Shown piece after piece: positions 38,059-48,086 of a stretch of DNA of 64,000 nucleotides (positions within the stretch are counted from its first letter, which is position 1; every line of letters begins with the position of its first letter). This DNA comes from Curvibacter soli. Its GTDB lineage: Bacteria; Pseudomonadota; Gammaproteobacteria; Burkholderiales; Burkholderiaceae_C. Both the position numbers and the translations under genes were made by a program. The notes under the pieces were generated by a model. It saw only the letters and a program-made list of their open reading frames with translations. It ran no database searches and had not been told where the DNA came from. The stretch lies in contig NZ_JARGEN010000021.1 in the NCBI RefSeq assembly GCF_029211125.1, forward strand, positions 1 to 64,000, read 5' to 3'.

Positions 38059-38985
38059 CTACAGCGCAACGACTTGCAGCCCCGGCAGCGTGGGCGCCGC
38101 GGCGGAGAATGCTTCATGGTCGAAAGCCTTGTCGCCTTCGTCGCTGGCCACGCCGGTGGCGCGGATGTGCCGAAAATCATGCAGCTTGCCATCGAGCAGG
38201 TGGCTGGGCACCACGTCTTGCAGGGCGCGGAACATGTTGTCCACGCGGCCGGGGTATTTGCGGTCCCACTCGCGCAGCATCTCGGCCACCTGTTGGCGCT
38301 GCAGGTTCTCCTGGCTACCGCAGAGATTGCACGGGATGATGGGAAAGCCCTGCTGCCGGGCCCAGCGCGCGGTGTCCTTCTCGGCCACGTAGGCCAGCGG
38401 GCGGATCACCACGTGGCGGCCGTCGTCGCTCACCAGCTTGGGCGGCATGCTCTTGAGCTTGGCGGCGAAGAACATGTTGAGCAACAGCGTCTGCAGCATG
38501 TCGTCGCGGTGGTGGCCCAGCGCGATCTTGGTGGCGCCCAGTTCGCCGGCCACGCGGTACAGGATGCCGCGGCGCAGGCGGCTGCACAGGCCGCAGGTGG
38601 TCTTGCCCTCGGGCACCACGCGCTTGACGATGCTGTAGGTGTCCTGGTTCTCGATGTGGAACGGCACGCCGAGCTGGCGCAGGTAGGCGGGCAGCACGTC
38701 TTCGGGAAAACCGGGCTGCTTCTGGTCGAGGTTGACGGCCACCAGGTCGAAATGGATCGGCGCGCGGGCCTTGAGCTTGAGCAGGATGTCGAGCAGCGTA
38801 TAGCTGTCCTTGCCGCCCGACAGGCAGACCATGACCTTGTCGCCCGCTTCGATCATCGCGTAGTCGGTGATGGCGCGGCCCACCTCGCGGCACAGGCGCT
38901 TTTCGAGCTTGTGGCTTTCGCGTTCGATCCGGCGCTGGGCGGCGGCGGAATCGACGGGTTCGTTTTCGGTCCAGACGGCACTCAT
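38059..38985 (-). CDS. ttcA: tRNA 2-thiocytidine synthetase TtcA
   Basis: 308 residues. PP-loop [15 protein letters not shown] near residue 55. [10 protein letters not shown] near residue 135 and [12 protein letters not shown] near residue 220 provide the cysteines of the iron-sulfur cluster. It thiolates C32 of certain tRNAs. It stands between the DUF4136 gene and folB, 31 bp from the folB start, a common order in this family of bacteria. Confidence 0.96.
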   Translation of the reverse strand: MSAVWTENEPVDSAAAQRRIERESHKLEKRLCREVGRAITDYAMIEAGDKVMVCLSGGKDSYTLLDILLKLKARAPIHFDLVAVNLDQKQPGFPEDVLPAYLRQLGVPFHIENQDTYSIVKRVVPEGKTTCGLCSRLRRGILYRVAGELGATKIALGHHRDDMLQTLLLNMFFAAKLKSMPPKLVSDDGRHVVIRPLAYVAEKDTARWARQQGFPIIPCNLCGSQENLQRQQVAEMLREWDRKYPGRVDNMFRALQDVVPSHLLDGKLHDFRHIRATGVASDEGDKAFDHEAFSAAAPTLPGLQVVAL

Positions 38986-39016
38986 GGCCGCGATTGTCGC
39001 ACCGGGGCGCCAACCC

Positions 39017-39388
39017 TCACCACTGGCCGGTTTCGAGCCGTATCGCCACTTCGCAGTCGTCGAAGATCTCCAGCTTGGCGATCTTCACGCGCACGCCCAC
39101 CACGCCGGGCAACTGCATCAGGCGCAGGGCCAGCTTGCCGATCAGGCTCTCCAGCAGGTTCACATGCTCCGCCGTGCATTCGTCGATGATGATCTTGCGC
39201 ACCTTGCGGTAGTCCAGCACGTGCAGGATGTCGTCGTCGCGCGGCAGCAGGTCCTGCGCGCCCAGATTCAGCTCGGCGTCCACCTGGATCGGCTGCGGCG
39301 CGGTCTTCTCGTGCGCGAGGATGCCCAGGTTGGCGGCGAAGCGCAGCCCGGTCAGCGTGAGTATCTGGGTGCCTTGGGTCGCGGACAT
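39017..39388 (-). CDS. folB: Dihydroneopterin aldolase
   Basis: 123 residues. [20 protein letters not shown] near the start, [11 protein letters not shown] in the middle and [13 protein letters not shown] (with the Glu that binds the pterin) are the family blocks. It cleaves dihydroneopterin to 6-hydroxymethyl-dihydropterin in folate synthesis. It lies 8 bp from the stop of the SDR gene and reads in the same direction, so the two form a small pterin operon. Confidence 0.95.
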   Translation of the reverse strand: MSATQGTQILTLTGLRFAANLGILAHEKTAPQPIQVDAELNLGAQDLLPRDDDILHVLDYRKVRKIIIDECTAEHVNLLESLIGKLALRLMQLPGVVGVRVKIAKLEIFDDCEVAIRLETGQW

Positions 39389-39396
39389 GGCGGCCT

Positions 39397-40170
39397 TTAC
39401 ATGAGCGAGAAATCGCGCTCGAAGCGCATCAGGTGCTGGCCGCCGTCCACCAGCAGCGTGGTGCCGGTGATCGAGGGCGTCTCCAGCACGAACTTCACCG
39501 CCGCGGCCACGTCCCGCGGCGTGGAGGAGCGGCCCAGCGGCGAAAGCCGGTGCAGTTGCGCAAACCTCTCCTCGCTCAGCAGGTGGCTGGTGAGCGTGAG
39601 CCCCGGCGCCACGCCCGCCACCCGCACGCGCGGGGCCAGCGCCAGCGCCAGCATGGTGGTGGCCGCCTCCAGCGCGGCCTTGGAGAGCGTGTAGCTCAGG
39701 AAGTCGGGGTTCTGGTTCCAGAGCTTCTGGTCCAGCAGGTTCACCACCGCGCCGCGCACCTCGCCGCCACGGGCGGCCAGGTGCGCGTGCAGCGCCTGCG
39801 CCAGCACGATGGGCGCGCCGGTGTTGGCGCGCAGGTGCCGCTCCAGCGATGCGTAGCCGAAGGTGGCGGCGCCGTCATGGTCGAACAGCGCGGCGTTGTT
39901 GACCACCGCGTCCACCGCGCCGAAGCCTTGCACCACGCGCGGCAGCAGCGCACGCACCGCGTCCTCGTCCTGCAGGTCTGCATCAAAACCGGCGCTATCG
40001 CCCGCCAATGCAGCGCAATCAGCTATTGTTTTAAGAGCATCATCGTCCGAATGCCGGTAGTGCACGGCCACCCGCCAGCCGCCCGCGGCCAGCGCCAGCG
40101 CGATCTCGCGCCCCAGGCGCCTGGCGGCGCCGGTCACCAGCACGGTGCGGGGGCGTGGGGGCGTGGACAT
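39397..40170 (-). CDS. SDR oxidoreductase, pteridine-reductase-like
   Basis: 257 residues. The cofactor motif TGAARRLGREIA (TGxxRR-G) is the variant seen in pteridine reductases and FolM, favouring NADPH. NNAALFDHD and the catalytic YTLSKAALE (Tyr and Lys) follow, and the end VDGGQHL is standard. Being paired with folB, it probably reduces a dihydropterin or dihydrofolate; the substrate is inferred. The start at 40170 lies only 18 bp from the divergent methyltransferase start. The segment LKTIADCAALAGDSAGFDA coincides with a possible, diverged dispersed repeat (about 39988-40036). Confidence 0.87.
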   Translation of the reverse strand: MSTPPRPRTVLVTGAARRLGREIALALAAGGWRVAVHYRHSDDDALKTIADCAALAGDSAGFDADLQDEDAVRALLPRVVQGFGAVDAVVNNAALFDHDGAATFGYASLERHLRANTGAPIVLAQALHAHLAARGGEVRGAVVNLLDQKLWNQNPDFLSYTLSKAALEAATTMLALALAPRVRVAGVAPGLTLTSHLLSEERFAQLHRLSPLGRSSTPRDVAAAVKFVLETPSITGTTLLVDGGQHLMRFERDFSLM

Positions 40171-40188
40171 TCGGGGACAATCCGGGGC

Positions 40189-41286
40189 GTGACGACAAGA
40201 CCCGACAGTGTAGCGACCGCCCTGCACGCCCATATCGCGCGGGCCATTGCCGCTGCCGGCGGCTGGATCGGCTTCGACCGGTTCATGGCGCTGGCCCTCT
40301 ACACCCCCGGCCTGGGCTACTACGCCAACGATTCGGCCAAGTTCGGCGCCATGCCGGACACGGGCAGCGACTTCGTCACCGCGCCCGAGATGACGCCGCT
40401 GTTCGGCCAGACCCTGGCCGTGCAGGTGGCGCAGGCGCTGCAGGCCACCGGCACCGGCCAGGTGTGGGAATTCGGCGCCGGCTCCGGCGCGCTGGCCGGG
40501 CAATTGCTGGGCGCCCTCGGCGGTGCGGTGGAGCGCTACACCATCGTCGACCTGTCGGGCACGCTGCGGGCGCGCCAGCAGGCGCGGCTGGCGCCCTGGG
40601 GCGGCAAGGTGCAGTGGGCCGATGCGTTGCCCGCGCGCATCGAAGGCGTGGTGGTCGGCAACGAGGTGCTCGACGCCATGCCGGTCACGCTGCTGGCGCG
40701 CGTGGCCGGCCAGTGGTTCGCGCGCGGCGTGGCGCTGCACGCCGGTGCGCTGGCCTGGGCCGACGTGCCCACCCGCCTGCGCCCGCCGGTGGAAATCGAG
40801 GGCCCGCACGACTACCTGACCGAAGTCCATCCCCAGGCCGAAGCCTTCGTCCGCACGCTGGCCGACCGGCTGGCGCGCGGGGCGGCTTTTTTCATCGACT
40901 ACGGCTTTCCCGAGGCCGAGTACTACCACCCCCAGCGCCACATGGGCACGGTGATGTGCCACCAGGGCCACCGCGCCGACGGCGACCCGCTGGCCAGCGT
41001 GGGCGCCAAGGACATCACCGCCCATGTCAACTTCACCGGCATCGCCCTGGCGGCGCAGGAGGCGGGGCTCGACGTGCTGGGCTACACCTCGCAGGCGCGC
41101 TTCCTCATGAACTGCGGACTGCTATCAAAAATGGAGCTGTCGGCGCAGGCAGATAAAGCGCTGGCAGCCAAATTGATCCATGAACATGAAATGGGCGAAC
41201 TGTTCAAGGTGATCGCCCTGGGCGCGGGCGGCGCGGCATGGGAGCCGCTGGGTTTTGCGCAAGGCGACCGCACGCACCGGCTGTAG
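40189..41286 (+). CDS. Class I SAM methyltransferase, MidA/NDUFAF7 family
   Basis: 365 residues from a GTG at 40189. The SAM-binding block VWEFGAGSGALAGQL lies near residue 95, preceded by the family signature YTPGLGYYANDSAKFG and FVTAPEMTPLFGQ. In mitochondria the relative NDUFAF7 methylates an arginine of a complex I subunit; the bacterial target is not proved. A dispersed repeat lies in frame at 41119-41176 (around LSKMELSAQADKALAAKL). The gene is divergent from the folB operon. Confidence 0.9.
   Translation: MTTRPDSVATALHAHIARAIAAAGGWIGFDRFMALALYTPGLGYYANDSAKFGAMPDTGSDFVTAPEMTPLFGQTLAVQVAQALQATGTGQVWEFGAGSGALAGQLLGALGGAVERYTIVDLSGTLRARQQARLAPWGGKVQWADALPARIEGVVVGNEVLDAMPVTLLARVAGQWFARGVALHAGALAWADVPTRLRPPVEIEGPHDYLTEVHPQAEAFVRTLADRLARGAAFFIDYGFPEAEYYHPQRHMGTVMCHQGHRADGDPLASVGAKDITAHVNFTGIALAAQEAGLDVLGYTSQARFLMNCGLLSKMELSAQADKALAAKLIHEHEMGELFKVIALGAGGAAWEPLGFAQGDRTHRL
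41119..41176 (+). repeat. Dispersed ~55-bp repeat, copy 6, in frame in the methyltransferase gene
   Basis: CTGCTATCAAAAATGGAGCTG, GCGCAGGCAGATAAAGCGCTGG and CAGCCAAATTGATC in family order. It encodes about 19 residues near the C-terminus; the downstream frame stays open to the normal family end. Confidence 0.75.
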
Positions 41287-41427
41287 GGCGGCGCGCGCCG
41301 TGGGCGTGGCACCTGGGCGCCCAAGGGCCAGGCGCACATCTCCGGCATCGCCGGGCTGAGCCGCACGAACAGCCTGTTGCGTCTGCACCGGGACTCGATC
41401 AAGGAGAGGCGGCGGATCGAGAGTTCA

Positions 41428-42210
41428 TCAAGGCGCCGCGCCTGGAGTGGCGGGCGCGTCCAGCGTGGCGGCGTCGCTGCGGTCCTTCAGGCCCACGCCG
41501 GTCAGGCCCAGGCGGCGCGCCTCGCGGCACAGCCACCACAGGCGCGCGGCGGCGGCGGATGCGGGCAGGCCCTCGGGCCGCACGTTGGAGATGCAGTTGC
41601 GCTGCGCGTCGTGGCAGCCCACGCGCGGCTGCCAGGTGAGGTAGATGCCCAGGCCGTCGGGCGCGCAGAGGCCGGGGCGCTCGCCGATCAGCACCGCCGC
41701 CATGCGCGCGCCCAGCAGCGCGCCGATCTCGTCGCCCAGCGCCACGCGGGCCTGGGTGGCGACGACCACGGGGCCGAGCGTCCAGCCCGCCGGGGCCTGC
41801 GCCCGGATGGCCTGCACCAGCGGCATGGCGTTACGTTCCACGGCCAGCGACGACAGGCCGTCGGCCACCACCAGCAGCAGGTCGCAGCCACCGGGGGCGG
41901 CGGCCTGGCCCAGCCGCTGCGCATCGTCGGCGTCCAGGCGCCGGCCCAGGTCGGGCCGCAGCAGGTAGGTGGCGCGGTCGGCGGCGGCGCTGCGCACCAC
42001 CTGCGTGGCGCAGCCCAGGGATTGCAGACGCGCGGCCAGCGCGGCGGGGTCGAGCCGCACGTGCACCGCGTCGCGCGCCTGCGCGTGCGCCAGGCCGAAG
42101 CGCAGCAGCTCGTGCGTGGGCAGGGCGGCGCCCGCGCGGCCCAGGGCGATGCGCGCGGCGGTGTGGGCGCGCAGGTCGGCCCAGGGGTCGGGGGCGGGGC
42201 GGCGGTCCAT
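41428..42210 (-). CDS. eutC: Ethanolamine ammonia-lyase small subunit
   Basis: 260 residues. DPWADLRAHTAARIALGRAGAALPT at the start, LLRPDLGRRLD, LLLVVADGLSSLAV and ERPGLCAPDGLGIYLTWQPRVG are EutC blocks. With EutB it splits ethanolamine into acetaldehyde and ammonia with adenosylcobalamin. The start at 42210 is 2 bp after the eutB stop, so translation is coupled. No microcompartment genes are present. Confidence 0.94.
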   Translation of the reverse strand: MDRRPAPDPWADLRAHTAARIALGRAGAALPTHELLRFGLAHAQARDAVHVRLDPAALAARLQSLGCATQVVRSAAADRATYLLRPDLGRRLDADDAQRLGQAAAPGGCDLLLVVADGLSSLAVERNAMPLVQAIRAQAPAGWTLGPVVVATQARVALGDEIGALLGARMAAVLIGERPGLCAPDGLGIYLTWQPRVGCHDAQRNCISNVRPEGLPASAAAARLWWLCREARRLGLTGVGLKDRSDAATLDAPATPGAAP

Positions 42211-42212
42211 GG

Positions 42213-43610
42213 TCAGGCCAGTTGCAACTGGCGCATGCGCGCCAGCGCCGGGTGGTGCGCCGTGGCGGGCAGCAGGCGGCCCGCGCCGTCGATGATCTGC
42301 ATGCGCTGCAGCCAGGCCTCGAACTCGGGCGCGTGCCGCAGGCCCAGCGCCTGGCGCAGGTACAGCGCGTCGTGGAACGAGGTGCTCTGGTAGCCCAGCA
42401 TGATGTCGTCGGCGCCGGGCACGCCCATGATGAAGGGCACGCCGGCCACGCCCAGCAGCGTCATCAGCGTGTCCATGTCGTCGGAATCGGCCTCGGCATG
42501 GTTGGTGTAGCACACGTCGCAGCCCAGCGGCACGCCCAGCAGCTTGCCGCAGAAGTGGTCTTCCAGGCCGGCGCGGATGATCTGCTTGCCGTCGAACAGG
42601 TACTCGGGCCCGATGAAGCCGACCACCGTGTTGGCGAGCAGCGGCGCGAAGGCCCGCGCCACGCCGTGGGCGCGGGCCTCGCAGGTCTGCTGGTCCACGC
42701 CGTGGTGGGCGCTGGCCGACAGCGCGCTGCCCTGGCCGGTCTCGAAGTACATCACGTTGTCGCCCAGCGTGCCGCGCTTCAATGACAGCGCGGCCTCGCG
42801 CGCCTCGCGCAGCAGTGCGAGGCTGATGCCGAAGCTCGCGTTGGCCGCCTCGGTGCCGGCGATGGACTGGAACACCAGGTCCACCGGCGCGCCGTGCTCG
42901 ATCATCTGCAGCGTGTTGGTCACGTGCGTGAGCACGCAAGCCTGGGTGGGGATGGCCAGCCGCTCGATCACTTCGGCCAGCCTGTGCACCAGCCCGGTCA
43001 GCGCGGCCAGGTTGTCGGTGGCGGGGTTGACGCCGACCACCGCGTCGCCCGCGCCGTAGAGCAGGCCGTCCACCATCGACGCGGCGATGCCGCGCAGATC
43101 GTCCGTGGGGTGGTTGGGCTGCAGCCGCACCGCCAGGCGCCCGGGCAGGCCGATGGTGTTGCGAAAGCGCGTGACCACGCGGCACTTGCGCGCCACGGCG
43201 ATCAGGTCCTGGTTGCGCATGAGCTTGCTGGCCGCCGCCGCCATCTCGGGCGTGATGCCGGCGCGCACGGCGGCGAGCGTGTCGCCGCTGGCGGCGTCGC
43301 CGAGCAGCCAGTCGCGCAAGCCGCCCACCGTCAGGTGCGCGACGGGGGCGAAGGCGGCGGCGTCGTGCGTGTCGATGATGAGGCGCGTGACCTCGTCTTC
43401 TTCATACGGAACCAGCGCCTCGTTCAGAAAGGTTTCGAGCGGCACGTCGGCCAGCGCCATGCGCGCGGCCATGCGTTCCACCGCCGAGCCCGCGGCGATG
43501 CCGGCCAGCATGTCGCCCGAGCGCGCCGGCGTGGCCTTGGCCATCAGCGTGCGCAGGTCGGCGAACTGCCAGGTGTGGCCCGCAACCGTATGGGAATAGG
43601 GCGCTGGCAT
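42213..43610 (-). CDS. eutB: Ethanolamine ammonia-lyase large subunit
   Basis: 465 residues; catalytic alpha subunit, a TIM barrel that binds ethanolamine and the adenosyl group. Recognisable blocks: RFRNTIGLPGRLAVRLQPNHPTDD, GVNPATDNLAALTGL, VFQSIAGTEAANASFGI and DVCYTNHAEADSDDMD. Length agrees with the family. The start at 43610 lies 4 bp after the regulator stop. Operon order on the minus strand: DeoR regulator, eutB, eutC. Confidence 0.96.
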   Translation of the reverse strand: MPAPYSHTVAGHTWQFADLRTLMAKATPARSGDMLAGIAAGSAVERMAARMALADVPLETFLNEALVPYEEDEVTRLIIDTHDAAAFAPVAHLTVGGLRDWLLGDAASGDTLAAVRAGITPEMAAAASKLMRNQDLIAVARKCRVVTRFRNTIGLPGRLAVRLQPNHPTDDLRGIAASMVDGLLYGAGDAVVGVNPATDNLAALTGLVHRLAEVIERLAIPTQACVLTHVTNTLQMIEHGAPVDLVFQSIAGTEAANASFGISLALLREAREAALSLKRGTLGDNVMYFETGQGSALSASAHHGVDQQTCEARAHGVARAFAPLLANTVVGFIGPEYLFDGKQIIRAGLEDHFCGKLLGVPLGCDVCYTNHAEADSDDMDTLMTLLGVAGVPFIMGVPGADDIMLGYQSTSFHDALYLRQALGLRHAPEFEAWLQRMQIIDGAGRLLPATAHHPALARMRQLQLA

Positions 43611-43614
43611 GGCT

Positions 43615-44391
43615 TCAGGCCACGACCACGTGGTTGCCCGCGGCCTGCAGCGCCGACAGCGCCGGCATGGCGCGCGCCGCCGCGTCGGTGACGATGGTGT
43701 CGATGTCCTGCGGCCCCGCGTACACCACGCGGCTGGCCTGGCCGATCTTGCTGTGGTCGGCCAGCACCACGAGCCGCTGCGCCTGCTGCGCCATGGCGCG
43801 CGCCACGGCGGCATCGGGGTGCGCGAAGTTGGTGGCACCGTGCTGGTCATGCACGCCCACGGGCGAGAGCAGGGCCACGTCGGCGCGGTAGCGGTGGATG
43901 TCGGCCACGGTGATGTCGCCGTGCGCGGCCTGCGCCTCGGTGTTCACGCTGCCGCCCAGCAGGATGACCTGGTTGCGCGCGTCGCGGTTCTTGTCGGCGG
44001 CGGCCAGCCGCAGCGCGACGGCCAGCCCGTTGGTGATGATGGTCAGGCCCGAGAGGGCGGACAGCTCCTCGGCCAGCAGCGCCGTGGTGCTGCCGGCGTC
44101 GACGAACAGGGTCTGCCCCGGCTGCAGCAGTTGCACCGCGGCACGGGCGATGGCGCGCTTCTCCTTTGCGCGCACGGTCTGGCGCGCGGCCAGCGGCGGC
44201 TCGGGCGCGAGGCCCGTCGCCACCACGCCGCCATGCACGCGGCGCAGCGCGCCCAGGGCCTCCAGCTCCACGATGTCGCGCCGCACCGTCTCGCGCGACA
44301 CGGCGAGCTCCTGCGCGATGCGGTCGGTGCCCAGGCGCGAGACGGCGGCCAGCAGCATGCGGATGCGGACGAAGCGTTCTTCCTGCAGCAT
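43615..44391 (-). CDS. DeoR/GlpR-family regulator
   Basis: 258 residues. N-terminal winged helix (LLAAVSRLGTDRIAQELAVSRETVRRDIVELEALG, residues 12-45) with the DeoR signature. The C-terminal sugar-phosphate-sensor-like domain carries VDAGSTTALLAEEL and ITNGLAVALRL. Being the first gene of the eutBC operon, it may control ethanolamine use, but DeoR proteins usually sense sugar phosphates, so the ligand is open. The start at 44391 matches the family N-terminus MLQEERFVRI. Confidence 0.88.
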   Translation of the reverse strand: MLQEERFVRIRMLLAAVSRLGTDRIAQELAVSRETVRRDIVELEALGALRRVHGGVVATGLAPEPPLAARQTVRAKEKRAIARAAVQLLQPGQTLFVDAGSTTALLAEELSALSGLTIITNGLAVALRLAAADKNRDARNQVILLGGSVNTEAQAAHGDITVADIHRYRADVALLSPVGVHDQHGATNFAHPDAAVARAMAQQAQRLVVLADHSKIGQASRVVYAGPQDIDTIVTDAAARAMPALSALQAAGNHVVVA

Positions 44392-44729
44392 GGGCGGTGG
44401 GTCCTCCGTGGGGTCCGGAATGTTGCGGCGGGCACCCTGCGGCACCCCCCGGGAACGTGTTTTCAATTGCGATTGGGCGGAGATTGTGCGGATTATTGGC
44501 TGTGCACGGAAACACACAAGCACTGAATATGCCAACCGCTTGGCGGGCGCTGGACATGGGCTCCGGCGGGCGCGCGCCGGCGGCGGCCACGCCGCGCCGC
44601 ATGCGCAGGCGCCGGAACGCCTGCGCGCCGTGGGGCTGGTGGTTTTCGATACTACCTGGGAGTATCGTTTGCCGCCGCTTTTATTTATTGCGCTGGCGAG
44701 GTGCTTGGTGGGGAGTATATGAGTAGGCC
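44392..44729. other. 338-bp gene-free region upstream of the eut operon
   Basis: Contains the promoter region of the DeoR-eutBC operon. A dyad at 44647-44667 (CGATACT...AGTATCG, 17 of 21 symmetric) is followed on the plus strand by TTT; it could be an operator or a terminator between dgdA and this region. On the minus strand TTGTGT and AATAAT 16 bp apart (about 44488-44515) could be a promoter. No gene seen. Confidence 0.4.
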
Positions 44730-46133
<1,404 letters not shown>

Positions 46134-46139
46134 TTAGAG

Positions 46140-46372
46140 ACTAGAAACGGCAGTTGGATGCGCCTGCCGGTGCCGTGATCGGGGTGCCAGGCAAGGCGCG
46201 ACGACGCGGCGGGCTACTGCCCGCAAGGAGGAGCAACGCCGCATGGCGCGCCGAGCGCGGTGCTGGCAGGTGCATAGCGCTCTCACCCACCAGGTGAACC
46301 CCATCGGAGCCGGCAACGCTCGATTGCATGCGGCCTGGCAAGGGATACGAAGCGGTCAACTGCTGTTTCCAG
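46140..46372 (+). mobile_element. ~230-bp dispersed element, copy C (both ends present)
   Basis: Left end AGAAACGGCAGTTG and right end CAACTGCTGTTTCC are inverted repeats; the right end continues AGG. The inside has the GCGGGC/GCCCGC hairpin and the CTCTCACCCACCAGG block shared with copies A and B. Non-coding and MITE-like. The GGCAGTTG core also occurs in the ends of the 176-bp MITE, so both may use the same transposase. With the half hairpin element it fills the gap 46035-46425. Confidence 0.72.
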
Positions 46373-46425
46373 GTTCAATGAATCGAATAGTTTTCATCGC
46401 TGGCATCAAGTGAATTGATGACGAA

Positions 46426-46512
46426 ATGGCGCTCTCCCTCGACATCGGCCTGCTGCGCAGCTTCGCCGCCATCGCCCAGGCCGGCACGCTGGGCCGCGCC
46501 GCCGCCCGCGTT
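46426..46512 (+). pseudogene. N-terminal fragment of a LysR-family regulator
   Basis: Reads LDIGLLRSFAAIAQAGTLGR then AAARV, the first helix-turn-helix half of a LysR protein, and then loses similarity before the recognition helix. Only about 28 residues remain. The reading frame stays open into the next gene by chance. Confidence 0.65.
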
Positions 46513-46578
46513 CGCCGCGCATGTCCAGGCGGTGCTGGTGCTCCCCTGCGCCTGAGCGCGGCCCTACACTCGGCACCC

Positions 46579-46773
46579 ATGCTGCGCTGGTTCATCGTCA
46601 TCTTCCTGGCCCTTGCGCTCATCAGTTGGCTCTCGCCGCTGCTGCGCCGGCTGGGTTTCGGGCGGCTGCCGGGCGACTTCCGCTTCCGGCTGGGCGGGCG
46701 CGAGTGGGACATTCCGCTGGCCTCCACGCTGCTGCTGAGCTTCGCGGTCAGCCTGCTGACCAAGCTCCTGTAG
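46579..46773 (+). CDS. DUF2905 small membrane protein
   Basis: 64 residues. First membrane helix FIVIFLALALISWLSPLL, a loop with RLGFGRLPGDFRF, and a second helix TLLLSFAVSLLTKLL. The GRLPGD loop is characteristic of DUF2905. Function unknown. The ATG at 46579 is internal to a longer open frame whose first part is the LysR fragment. Confidence 0.85.
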   Translation: MLRWFIVIFLALALISWLSPLLRRLGFGRLPGDFRFRLGGREWDIPLASTLLLSFAVSLLTKLL

Positions 46774-46786
46774 AACGCACACTCCC

Positions 46787-47725
46787 ATGAAAGCCTGCAT
46801 CGACATCGGCGGCACCAAGGTGGCCGTGAGCCTGGCCGACGGCAGCGGCGCGCCGCCCGTGCACCGGCGCAGCGAGCCCACCGCCACCCGCGGCGACCGC
46901 GATGCGCTGGCGCGGCAGGTGCTGCGCATGGTGGATGCCGTGTGCGCCGACGCCGGACTGGCGCCGCAGAGCGTGGCGCAGGCCGGCGTGGCGTCCTGCG
47001 GGCCCTTCGTGCTGGACGGCGGCTGCCTGGAGGTGGCCAACCCCAATATTTGCGGCGGCATCGCCGGCCCCGCGCGCGGCCTGCCCAACGACTGGAAGAC
47101 CGTGCCGCTGGAGGCGCCGCTGCGCCAGCGCTTCGCGCGCCTGCGCATCGAGAACGACGCCGTGGCCGCGCTGGAGGCCGAGCGCCTATGGGGCGCGCTG
47201 CAGGGCAGCAGCCACTGCGCCTACGTGACCTGGAGCACCGGCATCGGCGCCGGCCTGTGCGTGGATGGCCGCGTGCTGCGCGGCAAGAACGGCAACGCGG
47301 GCCATGCGGGCCACACCTTCGCCAGCGACGGCGCGCACGGGCTGCTGTGCGGCTGCGGCAACGTCGGCGACGTGGAGGCGCTGGTGGCCGGCAACGCGCT
47401 GGCGCGCCGCTTCGCCAGCGAGGGCTGGGGCGACGCCGCCGGCCTGATGGCGGCAGCCGGCGCAGGCGACGCGCGCGCGCTGGCCGAGGTGGACGAACTC
47501 TGCCGCGTGCTGGGCCGCATGCTCTACAACCTGGTCGCGCTGCTGGACCTGGAGCGCATCAGCCTGGGCGGCGGCGTGTTCCTGCACCACCGCGCGCTGC
47601 TGCTGCCCAGGCTGCAAGCCGAAGTCGCGGCGCACCTGCCGGCGCTGACGGCGGGCGTGCGGCTCGTGCCGGCGGGGCTGGGGGAGAGGGTGGGGGATTT
47701 TGGGGCGGTGGCGTTGGTGGCCTAA
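46787..47725 (+). CDS. ROK-family sugar kinase
   Basis: 312 residues. Phosphate-binding DIGGTKVAVSLADG at the start; VTWSTGIGAGLCVDGRVLRG and the zinc-type ROK motif GHAGHTF...LLCGCGNVGDVEAL near residues 168-200. Likely phosphorylates glucose or an N-acetylhexosamine. The last codons run into the 176-bp MITE: the stop codon TAA (47723-47725) is made by the first bases of the element, so the native C-terminus may have been altered by a few residues. Confidence 0.88.
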   Translation: MKACIDIGGTKVAVSLADGSGAPPVHRRSEPTATRGDRDALARQVLRMVDAVCADAGLAPQSVAQAGVASCGPFVLDGGCLEVANPNICGGIAGPARGLPNDWKTVPLEAPLRQRFARLRIENDAVAALEAERLWGALQGSSHCAYVTWSTGIGAGLCVDGRVLRGKNGNAGHAGHTFASDGAHGLLCGCGNVGDVEALVAGNALARRFASEGWGDAAGLMAAAGAGDARALAEVDELCRVLGRMLYNLVALLDLERISLGGGVFLHHRALLLPRLQAEVAAHLPALTAGVRLVPAGLGERVGDFGAVALVA

Positions 47726-47896
47726 AAACGGCAGTTGAACCAACCGAAAAACTGAAGAAACCCAATATCCATGCAGGTTTCCAAAGACTTCGCGTGACTG
47801 CAGAGCAGTTCCAGTTGGGTGAGTCTGGAAAGCATGGAAACTCAATGCGTGACAGGCACTTGCTCGAATTTTGGGGATTCAACTGCCGGAAATAGG
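47721..47896. mobile_element. 176-bp MITE, copy 2
   Basis: Same length as the copy in the CRISPR array and about six differences from it. Ends CCTAAAAACGGCAGTTGAA and, inverted, CCTATTTCCGGCAGTTGAA. No clear target duplication here, which suggests later rearrangement; the right side abuts a piece of the ~230-bp element. Confidence 0.87.
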
Positions 47897-47900
47897 TTAA

Positions 47901-47950
47901 TTTCCTGCGGCCTGGCAAGGGATACGAAGCGGTCAACTGCTGTTTCCAGG
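47901..47950 (+). repeat. ~230-bp dispersed element, copy D (right end only)
   Basis: TTTCCTGCGGCCTGGCAAGG, then ATACGAAGCGG and CAACTGCTGTTTCCAGG, the terminal 50 bp of copies A and C. It directly follows the MITE. Confidence 0.75.
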
Positions 47951-48055
47951 TTAATTGCCCAGGATGTGCGCCTTCTCGCGCCCGAACTCCGTTTGCGTGA
48001 GCATGCCCTGTGGTGCAGCAAGGGCCTTGGCTTTGCCGAGCCGGGTGTGGCAGTT
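47951..48055 (-). pseudogene. C-terminal fragment of a SHOCT-domain protein
   Basis: The minus strand reads GMLTQTEFGREKAHILGN then stop, the usual end of a SHOCT domain. Upstream the frame (AKALAAPQ) soon loses similarity and no start fits. Its stop touches repeat copy D. The rest of the gap to 48086 shows nothing further. Confidence 0.5.
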
Positions 48056-48086
48056 CCGCGTCGGGGTGACACTGGGGCCGGTGGCC

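Noticed and set aside
39988-40036. Ninth copy of the ~55-bp repeat, inside the SDR gene.
   Set aside because: Only part of the block order is kept (GGCGCTAT, CAGCTATTGTTTT); too diverged to list as a feature, mentioned in the gene entry.
46426-46773. One 115-codon gene spanning the LysR-like start and DUF2905.
   Set aside because: The first part is a truncated LysR helix-turn-helix; DUF2905 proteins start at the internal ATG at 46579.
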